Assembly (NCBI RefSeq): GCF_900583165.1
Contig: NZ_UTKY01000031.1
Location: 124,001-188,000, forward strand
Reading direction: 5' to 3'
DNA: 64,000 bases
Origin: Pseudomonas viridiflava
Lineage (GTDB): Bacteria; Pseudomonadota; Gammaproteobacteria; Pseudomonadales; Pseudomonadaceae
This document shows, piece after piece, positions 35,064-48,396 of the stretch. Position 1 is the first letter of the stretch, and every line of letters begins with the position of its first letter. A program made the position numbers and the translations under genes. The notes under the pieces were generated by a model. That model was not told the DNA's origin, made no database searches, and saw only the letters and a program-made list of their open reading frames with translations.

Positions 35064-36947
35064 TCAGATCCGGAAACTGCCCACCAGTTGTTTCAAGCGT
35101 GCGGCTTGTTGTTCCAAATCAGAGCAGGCGCGCAGGGTTGATTGCAGGTTTTCCACGCCCTCCTGGTTGAGGGTATTGATCTCGGTAATGTCCATATTGA
35201 TCGACTCCACCACCGAAGTCTGTTCTTCAGTGGCCGTGGCAACCGACTGGTTCATGCCATCAATCTCACCAATGCGCTGGGTCACGCTGTTCAGGCGCTC
35301 GCCGGCCAGGTTGGCGATGTCTACGCTTTCAAGGCTGTGGCGTTGGCTTTCACCCATGGTGCTGACCGAGTCCCGGGCGCCCACTTGCAACTCTTCAATC
35401 ATTTTCTGAACCTGCTGGGCCGATTCTTGAGTGCGGTGCGCCAGGTTGCGCACCTCATCGGCGACCACCGCAAACCCGCGTCCGGCTTCCCCGGCCCGCG
35501 CTGCTTCAATGGCGGCGTTCAGCGCCAGCAGGTTGGTTTGTTGGGAAATGCTGGTGATCACTTCGAGAATCTGCCCGATATTCACCGTCTTGCTGTTAAG
35601 CGCTTCGATATTACTGCTAGAGGCGCTGATCATTGCCGACAGCTGATTCATCGCCTTGATATTGCGCTCGACCACCTGCTGGCCATCTTCGGCCAGATGC
35701 CGTGCATCGCTGGCCTGGTGCGACGCCTGTGCCGCATTGCGGGCGATTTCCTGGGCAGCGGCGCCCAATTCGTTGATGGCGGCGGCAACGCTGTTGGTGC
35801 GGTTGGCCTGTTCGTCTGAGTTGACCATCGACGAGTTGGACGCGCTGACCACCCGCAGTGCCACTTCATTGACCTGCTCGGTGGCCGAGGACACTTCGCG
35901 GATCGATGTGTGAATCCGCTCCACGAAGCGGTTGAAGGCATCACCCAGCGTGCCGAACTCATCGTGATTCTGGATGGTCAGGCGGCGGGTGAGGTCGCCT
36001 TCGCCGTCGGCGATGTCCTGCATGGCACGCGTCATCAGGTGCAAGGGTTGCAACAGCACGCGGATCAGCATGCCCAACAAAGCGATGATGATCACGACGG
36101 CAATCACTGTGGCGATGACGGCCGAAGTACGGAATTCGCTGAGCATGGCGAAGGATTTGTCTTTATCCACCGAAATACCGAGGTACCAGTTCACCGACGG
36201 CAGGCCCTTGATCGGCATAAAGGTCACGATGTTGTCTTTGCCGTTGGCCTCCACTTCGCTGAAGTCACTGCTGATCTTCGGCGTGTTTTTCGGATACATG
36301 TCGGCGAGGGTTTTCATCACCAGGTCTTTGCTCGGGTGTACCAGCACTTTACCGTCGGCACTCACCAGAAACGCATAGCCAAGGCCGCCGAAATTCAGTG
36401 CGCCAATGTTATCAACCAGGGTCTGCAGGCTCAGGTCACCGCCGACCACGCCGATGTTCTGGCCGGCCTTGCTACTTGGAGTGGCGATGGAAATGATCAA
36501 TTGGCCGGTGGCGGCATCGATGTAAGGCTCGGTCAGCGTTGAACCATTGCTGCTTTGCGCGCCCTTGTACCAGGGGCGCACACGCGGGTCGAAACCGTCC
36601 GGCATCTTGGTATCGGGTCGGATGGTGAAGGCACCGGTGCTGTCACCCACGTAGGTTGCCATGAACGAGGATGTCAGGGTTTTCTGTTCCAGGAGGCTGG
36701 CAGCGGCCGTGGGAGCGGTGGCGATGTTTTGTGCAGCGTTCTCTACCAGGGCAATGCGCCCGGTGAGCCAAGTTTGAATGCTGCCGGCGGTGACGTCGCC
36801 CATTTCATGCAGGTAACTGTTGAGGTCGTCGCGGATGGCATTGCGTTGCAGGTAATCGTTATAGAGGGTGAACAGTGCGAAAGCCGCAATGACGATAAGG
36901 GAGGCTGCAAGCAGGATTTTGTGGCTGAAACGCAGATTTTTATTCAT
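35064..36947 (-). CDS. Methyl-accepting chemotaxis protein, amino-acid-type dCache_1
   Basis: The 627-residue receptor has TM1 at about 11-30, a periplasmic dCache_1 domain (about 35-275), TM2 near 280-300, HAMP, and a long cytoplasmic signalling coiled coil with the hairpin tip [16 protein letters not shown]. Within the sensor, R124, W126, Y127, Y142 and D171 match the amino-acid-binding motif of PctA-type receptors; the first aromatic is Phe119 where PctA has Tyr. It is likely an amino-acid chemoreceptor that directs the Che pathway. Confidence 0.9.
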   Translation of the reverse strand: MNKNLRFSHKILLAASLIVIAAFALFTLYNDYLQRNAIRDDLNSYLHEMGDVTAGSIQTWLTGRIALVENAAQNIATAPTAAASLLEQKTLTSSFMATYVGDSTGAFTIRPDTKMPDGFDPRVRPWYKGAQSSNGSTLTEPYIDAATGQLIISIATPSSKAGQNIGVVGGDLSLQTLVDNIGALNFGGLGYAFLVSADGKVLVHPSKDLVMKTLADMYPKNTPKISSDFSEVEANGKDNIVTFMPIKGLPSVNWYLGISVDKDKSFAMLSEFRTSAVIATVIAVVIIIALLGMLIRVLLQPLHLMTRAMQDIADGEGDLTRRLTIQNHDEFGTLGDAFNRFVERIHTSIREVSSATEQVNEVALRVVSASNSSMVNSDEQANRTNSVAAAINELGAAAQEIARNAAQASHQASDARHLAEDGQQVVERNIKAMNQLSAMISASSSNIEALNSKTVNIGQILEVITSISQQTNLLALNAAIEAARAGEAGRGFAVVADEVRNLAHRTQESAQQVQKMIEELQVGARDSVSTMGESQRHSLESVDIANLAGERLNSVTQRIGEIDGMNQSVATATEEQTSVVESINMDITEINTLNQEGVENLQSTLRACSDLEQQAARLKQLVGSFRI

Positions 36948-37138
36948 GGCTTGTAGGGTCCGCTAAGGTCTTAATATCAATGTGCGCCCTTGTGGGATGC
37001 GCAGAATGGCAGCGTCAAAAAAGGTGTGATATTTCTTGTGAAAGCTCCTCCGCCTCCTGTAGGAACTATCTGACCTGTTTTTAGACTTCGTGGGTCTCAC
37101 ATCCGTCTATATCGACCTGGCGGCACTTAAGATTAACC

Positions 37139-38629
37139 ATGGGTGACAAAATGCCTCACGCCACGCAACTTTTGATCGGCGCAGACCTTGAAGGCCGGCC
37201 AATCGCCCAGGCCATGCGCCTGGCCAACCGCCATGGGCTTATCGCCGGGGCCACCGGTACGGGCAAGACCGTCACCTTGCAGCGCCTGGCGGAAGCCTTC
37301 AGTGACGCGGGGGTGGCGGTGTTTGCCGCTGACATCAAGGGCGACCTGTGTGGCCTGGGTGCTGCCGCCAATCCACAAGGCAAGGTAGCGGAGCGTATTG
37401 CCGGCATGCCGTTCCTTGGGTACACAGCCAAGGCTTATCCGGTGACGCTGTGGGATATCCACGGGCAATCCGGTCATCCTTTACGCACCACCATCAGCGA
37501 AATGGGCCCGCTGTTGCTCGGTGCTCTGCTGGAACTCACCGACAGCCAACAGTCGGCGCTCTACGCCACCTTTAAGGTGGCCGACCGGGAAGGCCTGTTG
37601 CTGCTCGACCTCAAGGACCTCAAGGCGCTGCTCAATCACCTGCGTTATCACCCGGAACTGCTGGGCGACGATGCCGCGTTGATGACCACCGGCTCCAGCC
37701 AGGCGCTATTACGCCGCCTGGCGGTGTTGGAACAGCAAGGCGCCGAAGCCTTGTTTGGCGAGCCGGCGTTGCAACTTGAAGATATCTTGCAGCCAGCCAG
37801 CGATGGTCGCGGGCGCATCCATCTGCTGGACGCCAGCCGGCTGGTGCACGAGGCGCCGAAGGTCTATGCGACGTTCCTGCTGTGGCTGCTGGCAGAATTA
37901 TTCGAGCAGCTGCCGGAGCGCGGCGATGCGGAAAAACCGCTGTTGGCGCTGTTTTTCGATGAGGCCCATTTACTGTTCGCCGATACGCCCAAGGCGTTGC
38001 AGGAGCGTCTGGAGCAGGTGGTGCGGCTGATCCGTTCCAAAGGAGTCGGTGTGTACTTCGTTACGCAGTCGCCCGGCGACCTGCCGGACAGCGTACTCGC
38101 CCAGTTGGGGCTACGTATCCAGCATGGCCTGCGGGCCTTCACCACCAAAGAGCAAAAATCGCTGCGGGCAGTGGCGGACGGTTTTCGGCCAAACCCCGCT
38201 TTTGATGCCTTGTCGGTGCTGACCGAACTGGGCACGGGTGAGGCACTGGTGGGTACGTTGCAGGAAAAAGGCACGCCGGAAGTCGTCCAGCGCGTTCTGG
38301 TTGCCCCGCCGCAATCGCGGATAGGGCCGCTCAGCGAGGCGGAGCGCGCGGTGCTGATCGCCAGTTCGCCCTTGCAGGGGCGCTATGACAAGCCGATCGA
38401 CCGGGAGTCAGCCTATGAAGTGCTGATGGCACGCAAGGAACTGGGCCCGACCGAAGACGCTACGACCGCAGCCGACGAGCCGAGCTTTACTGACAAGGCC
38501 GGAGCATTCCTGGGGACTGCCGCGGGCAAGGCGCTCAAGTCAGCGATGCAACAAGCGGCCAATCAAATGGGGCGTCAGTTGGTGCGGGGACTGTTGGGGT
38601 CGTTGCTGGGCGGCGGCAAACGTAAGTAG
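37139..38629 (+). CDS. HerA-like ATPase (DUF853 / YjgR family)
   Basis: The 496-residue predicted P-loop ATPase has Walker A GATGTGKT (37-44), the DUF853 signature A-D-I-K-G-D-L-C-G-L (about 64-73) and a Walker B-like L-A-L-F-F-D-E-A-H-L-L-F (about 276-287). A Gly/Ala-rich C-terminus (about 450-496) follows. YjgR proteins resemble HerA/FtsK DNA translocases but their role is not established; no NurA nuclease gene is adjacent. Two in-frame ATGs, 37139 and 37151, are possible. The gene converges with dciA. Confidence 0.88.
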   Translation: MGDKMPHATQLLIGADLEGRPIAQAMRLANRHGLIAGATGTGKTVTLQRLAEAFSDAGVAVFAADIKGDLCGLGAAANPQGKVAERIAGMPFLGYTAKAYPVTLWDIHGQSGHPLRTTISEMGPLLLGALLELTDSQQSALYATFKVADREGLLLLDLKDLKALLNHLRYHPELLGDDAALMTTGSSQALLRRLAVLEQQGAEALFGEPALQLEDILQPASDGRGRIHLLDASRLVHEAPKVYATFLLWLLAELFEQLPERGDAEKPLLALFFDEAHLLFADTPKALQERLEQVVRLIRSKGVGVYFVTQSPGDLPDSVLAQLGLRIQHGLRAFTTKEQKSLRAVADGFRPNPAFDALSVLTELGTGEALVGTLQEKGTPEVVQRVLVAPPQSRIGPLSEAERAVLIASSPLQGRYDKPIDRESAYEVLMARKELGPTEDATTAADEPSFTDKAGAFLGTAAGKALKSAMQQAANQMGRQLVRGLLGSLLGGGKRK

Positions 38630-38633
38630 GCGT

Positions 38634-39089
38634 TCAGGCCTTGGGCTTGGCGTGGGCGGCCAGTCGCTCAAGCGCCGCACGCAAGCCCGGGTCGCTGATG
38701 CCGTCGGCCGTTGCCTGAATGGTCTCAGCGGCATTTTCCGACAGATCCATGGTGTGCCCCACCACGCCTTGCTGGACGGTAGGTGGCTGGACCTTGAACT
38801 GGATGCGCGTCAGGCTGGCGAACTCATCAAATGCCATCAATTGTCGTTGAAGGCGTTTTTGCTGATAGCGCAAGCGGGTCGCCCAATGGCCGTCGGTGAC
38901 AATTAATAGCAAATTACCTTCACGCCACGATGCCACATGACAATGTTCACGTGCCGCCGGTTGCAGTTGGCTTTCGACCAGGCGTTGCAGATGGCCCAAG
39001 CGTTGCGCATGGCCAAAGATGGCTTTCAACGGCTTGGCTTCGCGAAGCAACACGCTGGGCGCGCGGGCTGTAAGAGGGCGAAATGCCAT
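38634..39089 (-). CDS. dciA: DciA, replicative helicase loader (DUF721)
   Basis: The 151-residue protein has the DUF721 core with A-x-E-H-C-H-V-A-S-W-R-E-G-N-L-L-L-I-V (about 48-65), the strand-helix motif that follows the helical N-terminal region. DciA is the ancestral DnaB loader in bacteria without phage-derived DnaC. The ATG at 39089 was taken because it begins M-A-F-R-P-L and avoids a long upstream frame. It is divergent from secA, the standard gammaproteobacterial position; lpxC, usually its other neighbour, is not here. Confidence 0.9.
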   Translation of the reverse strand: MAFRPLTARAPSVLLREAKPLKAIFGHAQRLGHLQRLVESQLQPAAREHCHVASWREGNLLLIVTDGHWATRLRYQQKRLQRQLMAFDEFASLTRIQFKVQPPTVQQGVVGHTMDLSENAAETIQATADGISDPGLRAALERLAAHAKPKA

Positions 39090-39394
39090 GAGCGGACACC
39101 TAAAGTAACAGAGCCGCCATCTTAGCAGAAAGCGCCCGTACGCCCCTTGGCAATGCATCGGCGGGGCAAAGCCTGTGAAATCAATGGGTAACTTCTTCAC
39201 TCCATGGGTTGAAGTTCCAGCAAAAGCCCTTATTTTAAACAAGCCCTCTCACAGCACCATGCCAGCATCGGGGAACAACGCCACTTTCCTCACCCACGAT
39301 TCCGGGTAGAATGCGCGTTCGCATGCGGCCGTGAGGGCTGCTCGGGCCACTCACGGTGCGCCCTCCATCCCTATGTGTGGAAGAACCTGCCGAT
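39090..39394. promoter_or_regulatory. dciA-secA divergent region and secA leader hairpin
   Basis: This 305-bp gap holds the two divergent promoters. A TAGAAT (39307-39312) could be the secA -10. In the leader, CCGTGAG (39329-39335) pairs perfectly with CTCACGG (39350-39356), with an inner GGC/GCC, about 40 bp before the secA start. No small gene is convincing. Confidence 0.5.
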
Positions 39395-42130
<2,736 letters not shown>

Positions 42131-42158
42131 GATTTTGCCCTGACGCTGCAACACCCCG

Positions 42159-42191
42159 CGCCGCGACCGGCCTTTGCCGTCGCGGCGTTTT
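42159..42191 (+). terminator. Rho-independent terminator after secA
   Basis: CGCCGCGAC and GTCGCGGCG form a perfect 9-bp stem with an inner GGC/GCC, followed by TTTT, 29 bp after the secA stop. Confidence 0.85.
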
Positions 42192-42254
42192 GCCATTAAT
42201 TTCGCCGTCGCTTACGACGGCACAGACATCACCTAATTTTTGAGGAGCGCATTC

Positions 42255-43472
42255 ATGGCTGTTGGTCTTGGTCCTTTGCCCACTTTGCACCCGGTTGCCG
42301 GTTTTGAGCTCGGTATCGCTTCGGCCGGCATCAAGCGCCCGGGGCGCAAGGATGTAGTGGTGATGCGCTGTGCCGAAGGCTCGACCGTTGCCGGCGTGTT
42401 CACCCTCAACGCCTTTTGCGCTGCGCCAGTGATCTTGGCCAAGCAACGCGTCGCCGGCACCATCCGTTACCTGTTGACCAACACCGGCAATGCCAACGCT
42501 GGTACCGGCGAGCCAGGTTTGGTGGCCGCTGCACGTACCTGCGCCAAACTGGCCCAACTGACCGGCGTAGATGCCAGCCAAGTACTGCCGTACTCCACGG
42601 GTGTAATCGGTGAGCCACTGCCCGTCGAGAAGATTGAAGGCGCATTGCAAGCCGCGCTGGATGACCTGTCTGTGGATAACTGGGCTGCAGCCGCCACCGG
42701 CATCATGACCACCGACACCCTGCCAAAAGGCGCGAGCCGCCAGTTCGAGCACGAAGGCGTGACCGTCACCGTGACCGGCATCAGCAAGGGTGCGGGCATG
42801 ATCCGCCCGAACATGGCCACCATGCTTGGCTACATCGCCACTGACGCCAAAGTCTCCCGCGACGTGCTGCACAGCCTGATCCTGGACGGCGCCAACAAGT
42901 CGTTCAACCGCATCACTATCGATGGCGATACCTCGACCAACGACTGCTGCATGCTGATTGCCACCGGCCAGGCCAACCTGCCGGAAATCACCGAGGCCAG
43001 CGGCCCGTTGTTCGCCGCCTTGAAGCAGGCCGTGTTTGAAGTGTGCATGGAAGTCGCCCAGGCCATCGTGCGCGACGGCGAAGGCGCCACCAAGTTCGTC
43101 ACCGTTGAAGTCAACGGTGGCGGCAACCACCAGGAATGCCTGGACGTGGGCTATACCGTGGCCCACTCGCCGCTGATCAAGACGGCGCTGTTCGCTTCCG
43201 ACCCGAACTGGGGCCGCATTCTCGCCGCCGTCGGCCGTGCCGGCGTGCCGGACCTGGACGTCAGCAAGATCGACGTGTTCCTTGGTGATGTGTGCATTGC
43301 CAGCCGTGGCGCCCGCGCTGAAACCTACACCGAAGCCCAGGGCTCGGCAGTCATGCAGCAAGAAGAAATCACCATTCGTATCGAATTGGGTCGTGGCGGG
43401 TGCAGCGAAACCATCTGGACCACTGACCTGTCCCACGAGTACGTGAAGATCAACGCGGAATACCGTACCTGA
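42255..43472 (+). CDS. argJ: Bifunctional glutamate N-acetyltransferase / amino-acid acetyltransferase
   Basis: The 405-residue enzyme catalyses the cyclic arginine pathway step that transfers acetyl from ornithine to glutamate. The self-cleavage motif A-T189-M-L-G-Y-I-A-T-D-A is clear; Thr189 becomes the nucleophile of the beta chain. Other segments include N-T-G-N-A-N-A-G-T-G and [11 protein letters not shown]. The ATG at 42255 follows TGAGGAGC. It follows secA as in P. aeruginosa. Confidence 0.96.
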   Translation: MAVGLGPLPTLHPVAGFELGIASAGIKRPGRKDVVVMRCAEGSTVAGVFTLNAFCAAPVILAKQRVAGTIRYLLTNTGNANAGTGEPGLVAAARTCAKLAQLTGVDASQVLPYSTGVIGEPLPVEKIEGALQAALDDLSVDNWAAAATGIMTTDTLPKGASRQFEHEGVTVTVTGISKGAGMIRPNMATMLGYIATDAKVSRDVLHSLILDGANKSFNRITIDGDTSTNDCCMLIATGQANLPEITEASGPLFAALKQAVFEVCMEVAQAIVRDGEGATKFVTVEVNGGGNHQECLDVGYTVAHSPLIKTALFASDPNWGRILAAVGRAGVPDLDVSKIDVFLGDVCIASRGARAETYTEAQGSAVMQQEEITIRIELGRGGCSETIWTTDLSHEYVKINAEYRT

Positions 43473-43489
43473 TGTGATCGCACAAACCC

Positions 43490-43590
43490 TGTAGGAGCGA
43501 GCTTGCTCGCGAAGATCGTCAACGATGACGCAGTGCTTTCAGGCAACCTGCGTCGCCTGCTCGCTTTTCGCGAGCAAGCTCGCTCCTACA
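43490..43590. repeat. REPIN of a different REP type (GTAGGAGCGAGC...)
   Basis: TGTAGGAGCGAGCTTGCTCG and its inverse end a 101-bp element with a 40-bp spacer. This is a separate REP group from the GTGGGAGGGGGC type found elsewhere in the window. It lies between argJ and the Nudix gene. Confidence 0.9.
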
Positions 43591-43614
43591 GGGGACGACA
43601 AGAGGAAATAGGGC

Positions 43615-44559
43615 GTGAAACGAGTGCATGTAGCAGCAGCGGTGATCCGCGGTGTCGACGGCAGGATTTTGCTGGCGCGCCGCGCTGACACTGCGCATCA
43701 GGGCGGCCTGTGGGAGTTTCCCGGCGGCAAGGTGGAGGCCGATGAATCGGTCGCCGCCGCGCTGTCCCGCGAATTGCAGGAAGAACTGGGCATCCAGGTC
43801 ACCACGGCGCGGCCGCTGATCAAGGTGCAGCATGACTACCCGGACAAGCAGGTGTTGCTGGATGTCTGGGAAGTCTCGGCCTTTGCCGGCGAACCCCATG
43901 GCGCCGAAGGGCAGCCGCTGGAATGGGTGGCTCCTCGTGACCTGCCCAACTACGAGTTCCCGGCGGCCAACGCGCCCATCGTTGCTGCTGCGCGTTTACC
44001 CGCCGAGTACCTGATCACGCCGGGCGAGTTGGAAACACCAACATTGTTGCGCGGTATCCAGAAAGCCATCGCGGGTGGCATCAAGCTGATTCAACTGCGT
44101 GCGCCCAATGGTTACGACCCCAAATACCGCGACCTGGCGGTAGATGCGGTGGGCCTGTGTGCGGGTAAGGCGCAGTTGATGCTCAAGGGGCCGTTTGAAT
44201 GGCTGGGGGATTTTCCTTCGGCCGGGTGGCACATGACCTCGGCGCAGCTGCGTAAATACGCCAGCAAAGGTCGGCCATTGCCTAAGGATCGGTGGTTGGC
44301 GGCTTCGTGCCACAACGCTGAGGAACTGGCGCTGGCAGAGTTGATGGACGCGGACTTCGTCACGCTGTCGCCGGTGCAGCCGACCCAGACTCACCCCGAT
44401 GCGCAGCCGTTGGGCTGGGAGCAGGCGGGGGAATTGATCCGTGGGTTCAGCAAGCCGGTGTTTCTGCTGGGTGGGGTTGGGCCTGCCGAGCGGGAGCAGG
44501 CTTGGGCGGTTGGGGCTCAGGGGGTAGCTGGGATTCGGGCGTTCTGGCCGCAGGTTTGA
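43615..44559 (+). CDS. mutT: Nudix hydrolase fused to TenI/ThiE-like domain (MutT)
   Basis: The 314-residue protein has an N-terminal MutT-type Nudix domain with a perfect GX5EX7REUXEEXGU box (residues 38-60) and a C-terminal thiamine-phosphate synthase-like barrel (about 130-310, with P-V-F-L-L-G-G-V-G-P and V-A-G-I-R-A-F). MutT clears 8-oxo-dGTP. The barrel part, TenI-like, may act on thiazole tautomers or may be inactive. The fusion is known in gammaproteobacteria but its logic is unexplained. The start is GTG after AGAGGAAAT. Confidence 0.92.
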   Translation: MKRVHVAAAVIRGVDGRILLARRADTAHQGGLWEFPGGKVEADESVAAALSRELQEELGIQVTTARPLIKVQHDYPDKQVLLDVWEVSAFAGEPHGAEGQPLEWVAPRDLPNYEFPAANAPIVAAARLPAEYLITPGELETPTLLRGIQKAIAGGIKLIQLRAPNGYDPKYRDLAVDAVGLCAGKAQLMLKGPFEWLGDFPSAGWHMTSAQLRKYASKGRPLPKDRWLAASCHNAEELALAELMDADFVTLSPVQPTQTHPDAQPLGWEQAGELIRGFSKPVFLLGGVGPAEREQAWAVGAQGVAGIRAFWPQV

Positions 44560-44578
44560 TGCTGTTCTGAAGGGCCTC

Positions 44579-44664
44579 ATCGGGGGCAAGCCCCCTCCCA
44601 CATTTACTGCATTCACAAATCTAAGTGTGGGAGGGGCGGTGCGACGATTCGACTTGCCCCCGAT
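44579..44664. repeat. REPIN with a 16-nt insert in its right REP
   Basis: The left REP is typical. The right one reads GTGGGAGGGG, then CGGTGCGACGATTCGA, then CTTGCCCCCGAT, so 16 bases replace a single G of the standard sequence at 44637-44652. It lies between the converging Nudix and cobalamin genes. Confidence 0.85.
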
Positions 44665-44691
44665 AGGGCCCGATCAGGCACTAAATAAACA

Positions 44692-45270
44692 TCAGTGTGG
44701 CTTGGCAGCCGCCTGCCACAATACTTCCGCCACACCTTGGCGCTTGGCAATCACCCTCGCCGCCACAAACAACAAATCCGACAGCCGATTGATATACGCC
44801 AACCCAACCCCCTCCAACGGCTCCACCGCATTCAACTGCTGACACCTGCGCTCGGCACTACGCGCCAGGCTACGGCATACATGGGCCTGGGCAATCAATG
44901 CCGAACCACCGGGCAGGATGAAATTCTCCAGCGGCCCCACCTCTTCATTCCAGCGATCAATCGCCGCTTCCAGCCGATCCACTTCGGCGGCATTCAGCGC
45001 CTTGTACACCGGCATCGCCAGCTCACCGCCCAAGTCAAACAAACGGTGCTGGCAAGGTGTGAGCACTTCAATGACATCTTTCAGTTCAGGGTACTTGCCG
45101 CTCTGTTCTTCCAGCGTGGCCAAGAGCAACCCGAGTTGGCTGTTCAGCGTGTCGACTTCACCGATGGCCTCCACTCGAGGGTGATCCTTGGGCACACGTC
45201 GGCCGTCGCCGAGGCCGGTTTCACCTTTGTCGCCGGTGCGCGTGTAGATCTTCGACAGGCGAAAGCCCAT
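44692..45270 (-). CDS. PduO-type cob(I)alamin adenosyltransferase
   Basis: The 192-residue enzyme transfers the adenosyl group of ATP to cob(I)alamin, making coenzyme B12. The ATP-binding N-terminus is K-I-Y-T-R-T-G-D-K-G-E-T-G-L (about 7-20). A C-terminal R-x-x-C-R-S-L-A-R-S-A-E-R-R (about 147-159) completes the helical site. The ATG at 45270 has GGAG at a normal distance; an ATG two codons upstream would overlap the kinase stop. It is closely linked to an orphan kinase, an unusual pairing. Confidence 0.92.
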   Translation of the reverse strand: MGFRLSKIYTRTGDKGETGLGDGRRVPKDHPRVEAIGEVDTLNSQLGLLLATLEEQSGKYPELKDVIEVLTPCQHRLFDLGGELAMPVYKALNAAEVDRLEAAIDRWNEEVGPLENFILPGGSALIAQAHVCRSLARSAERRCQQLNAVEPLEGVGLAYINRLSDLLFVAARVIAKRQGVAEVLWQAAAKPH

Positions 45271-45272
45271 GG

Positions 45273-47309
45273 TCATTGCTCCAGTTGGGTGAGGTCGTAA
45301 GGCGGCAGTTGGCTGCCGGCCAAGGGCAGGCGCAGGGTGAAACACGTGCCTTGGCCGGGGGTGGAATGCACCTCCATCTGGCCCTTGTGATTATTGGTGA
45401 TGATGAAGTACGACACCGACAGCCCAAGCCCCGTGCCTTGACCGATTTCCTTGGTGGTGAAGAACGGCTCGAACGTGCGTTTGCGCACGTTTTCGCTCAT
45501 ACCGATGCCGTTGTCTTCCACCTGGATTTCTGCCCACGGCGGGTTGAGGCGGGTGCGCAGGATGATGCGCCCCGGCTCGCTGTCGTCGCCGCGCAAGTGA
45601 ATGGCCTGGGCAGCGTTTTTCAGCAGGTTGAGCAACACTTGCTCAAGTTCGTTGGCGGTGCCCGGTACCGGGCCGAGCTGCGGATCAAACTGGCGGGTGA
45701 TCGCCTGGCCCTTGAAGTCAAAGCCGATGGCCAGGTCGAAGTCGTTACCGGCAATTTCCACCGCTTGATCGATCAGCCCCGGCAAGTCGCACGGGGCCAT
45801 TTGCCGATTGCTGCGGCGACTGAAACTGAGCATATGGGTGACGATCTTCGCGGCGCGCGCGCCGGCCTGTTGGATGCCGTCGAGCAGTTGCGGCACTTCG
45901 CGGCTTTGCAGGTAGTGGTTGACCGTCTCGAGCTCAATGCCTGCCTGTTCGGCGTGTTCCAGGTTTTTTGGCAAGTCGGGTGATAAGCGCCGGCGGATGT
46001 TCTGCACGTTATGCAGGATCGCGCCCAACGGGTTGTTGATTTCATGGGCCATGCCGGCTGCGAGCCCGCCAACCGAGAGCATTTTCTCTGACTGCACCAT
46101 CATTTCTTCCAGGGACAGGCGCTGGGTGATGTCGTCGATACGAATCACCACGCCGCGCCCGGCGCCGCCCATCAGCGGGTAGAAGGTCAGGGCGTAATGC
46201 TTGGCTTCGTCGTCCTTGACCCAGGTGACGCGCTCGATGCGCTCAACGGTGTGTTGCTCCACCGTCGCCCGGATCTGCGGCAGGAAGGGCTTGAGCGGCT
46301 GGAACGCGAGGTAGATCGGCTGGTTCAAGGCTTCGTCCAAGCGTGTGCCGGAAAGGGCGCTGGCTTCCTGGTTCCATTGCGTGACGTAGAGCTGTTCGTC
46401 CAGGGCGATCAGCGCCGAGGGCATCGAATCGATGATGCTGTTCAGGTAATTCTGAAAGCCGGTGAGCTTCTTCTCGATCTTGCTGCGCACCTGCACTTCC
46501 AACTCCAGCTTGCGGTTGGTATGGCGCGTTTCCTCGGCCAGGCCTTGGGCTTGGTCGTAAGCGGCCTGGGAATCGTCACGTGCGCGCTTGAGTTGCTGTT
46601 CGCGGGCTTCGATACGCGACAGCATGGTGTTGAAGGCCTCAGCCAGGCTGCCGATTTCATCGTGATTGCCGCGACCGGCGCGCAGGGCGTAGTTTTCTTC
46701 GCGGGTGACTTGGCGCGACAGTTCCTCCAGTTCATGGATCGGTCGGGTGATCAGGCGCTTGATCTGCCGGGCAATGATCAGCCACAACAACACGCTGAAA
46801 ATCAGGATACCCAGACTGGCCGTCAACGTGCCGGTATAGAACGCGACCGGCAGCTCACTGCTGGCCACCAGCAACAAGTGCCCGGGCGGCTGGCCGGCAC
46901 GGGGCAGCGTGATGATCTGGTTGCTGCGAAACTCGGTAACGCGCCAGGCCTCGATATGCCGGTAGGTGTCCGGCAGGTGCAGGCGGTCGCCATGTTGCAT
47001 CTGTGCCAGGCGGTTGCCTTCGCTGTCGTACAGGGCGGCGGCGCGCAACGGTGAATAGCTGGTCAGCTCATTGAGCAAGGCAGTGGCCTTGTCGGGTGAC
47101 TCTAGGGCTTCAGCCGCGAGGGCCGGGTTGGACACCAGGCGACCGATGGCCTGTAGAGCCTGGGGGGCCATGCTTTCCTGGGAGATCCAGTAGGCGGCGC
47201 TGATAAACGTGAGGTTGGCCACCAACAACACAGTGGTCAACAGCACCAGCAGGGCGGCCAGCAGTTTCTGCCCTACCGGTAGATTTTCAAGACGCTGGCG
47301 CAGCGGCAT
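45273..47309 (-). CDS. Sensor histidine kinase, orphan
   Basis: The 678-residue membrane kinase has TM1 at about 15-38, a periplasmic sensor (about 40-160), TM2 near 160-185, a HAMP (about 185-240), a coiled coil, a PAS domain (about 300-400), HisKA with His422 in G-M-A-H-E-I-N-N-P-L-G-A, and an HATPase domain (D-N-G-I-G-M-S near 600). No response regulator gene is nearby, so its partner is elsewhere. Its stop overlaps the region of the cobalamin adenosyltransferase start; the two are likely translated together. Ligand unknown. Confidence 0.9.
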   Translation of the reverse strand: MPLRQRLENLPVGQKLLAALLVLLTTVLLVANLTFISAAYWISQESMAPQALQAIGRLVSNPALAAEALESPDKATALLNELTSYSPLRAAALYDSEGNRLAQMQHGDRLHLPDTYRHIEAWRVTEFRSNQIITLPRAGQPPGHLLLVASSELPVAFYTGTLTASLGILIFSVLLWLIIARQIKRLITRPIHELEELSRQVTREENYALRAGRGNHDEIGSLAEAFNTMLSRIEAREQQLKRARDDSQAAYDQAQGLAEETRHTNRKLELEVQVRSKIEKKLTGFQNYLNSIIDSMPSALIALDEQLYVTQWNQEASALSGTRLDEALNQPIYLAFQPLKPFLPQIRATVEQHTVERIERVTWVKDDEAKHYALTFYPLMGGAGRGVVIRIDDITQRLSLEEMMVQSEKMLSVGGLAAGMAHEINNPLGAILHNVQNIRRRLSPDLPKNLEHAEQAGIELETVNHYLQSREVPQLLDGIQQAGARAAKIVTHMLSFSRRSNRQMAPCDLPGLIDQAVEIAGNDFDLAIGFDFKGQAITRQFDPQLGPVPGTANELEQVLLNLLKNAAQAIHLRGDDSEPGRIILRTRLNPPWAEIQVEDNGIGMSENVRKRTFEPFFTTKEIGQGTGLGLSVSYFIITNNHKGQMEVHSTPGQGTCFTLRLPLAGSQLPPYDLTQLEQ

Positions 47310-47355
47310 CAGGGTTTTCCCAGGTGATAGACAGGCGGGCAGGGTAGCGCGTGGC

Positions 47356-48378
<1,023 letters not shown>

Positions 48379-48396
48379 TTATATTGGAGAAATGAC

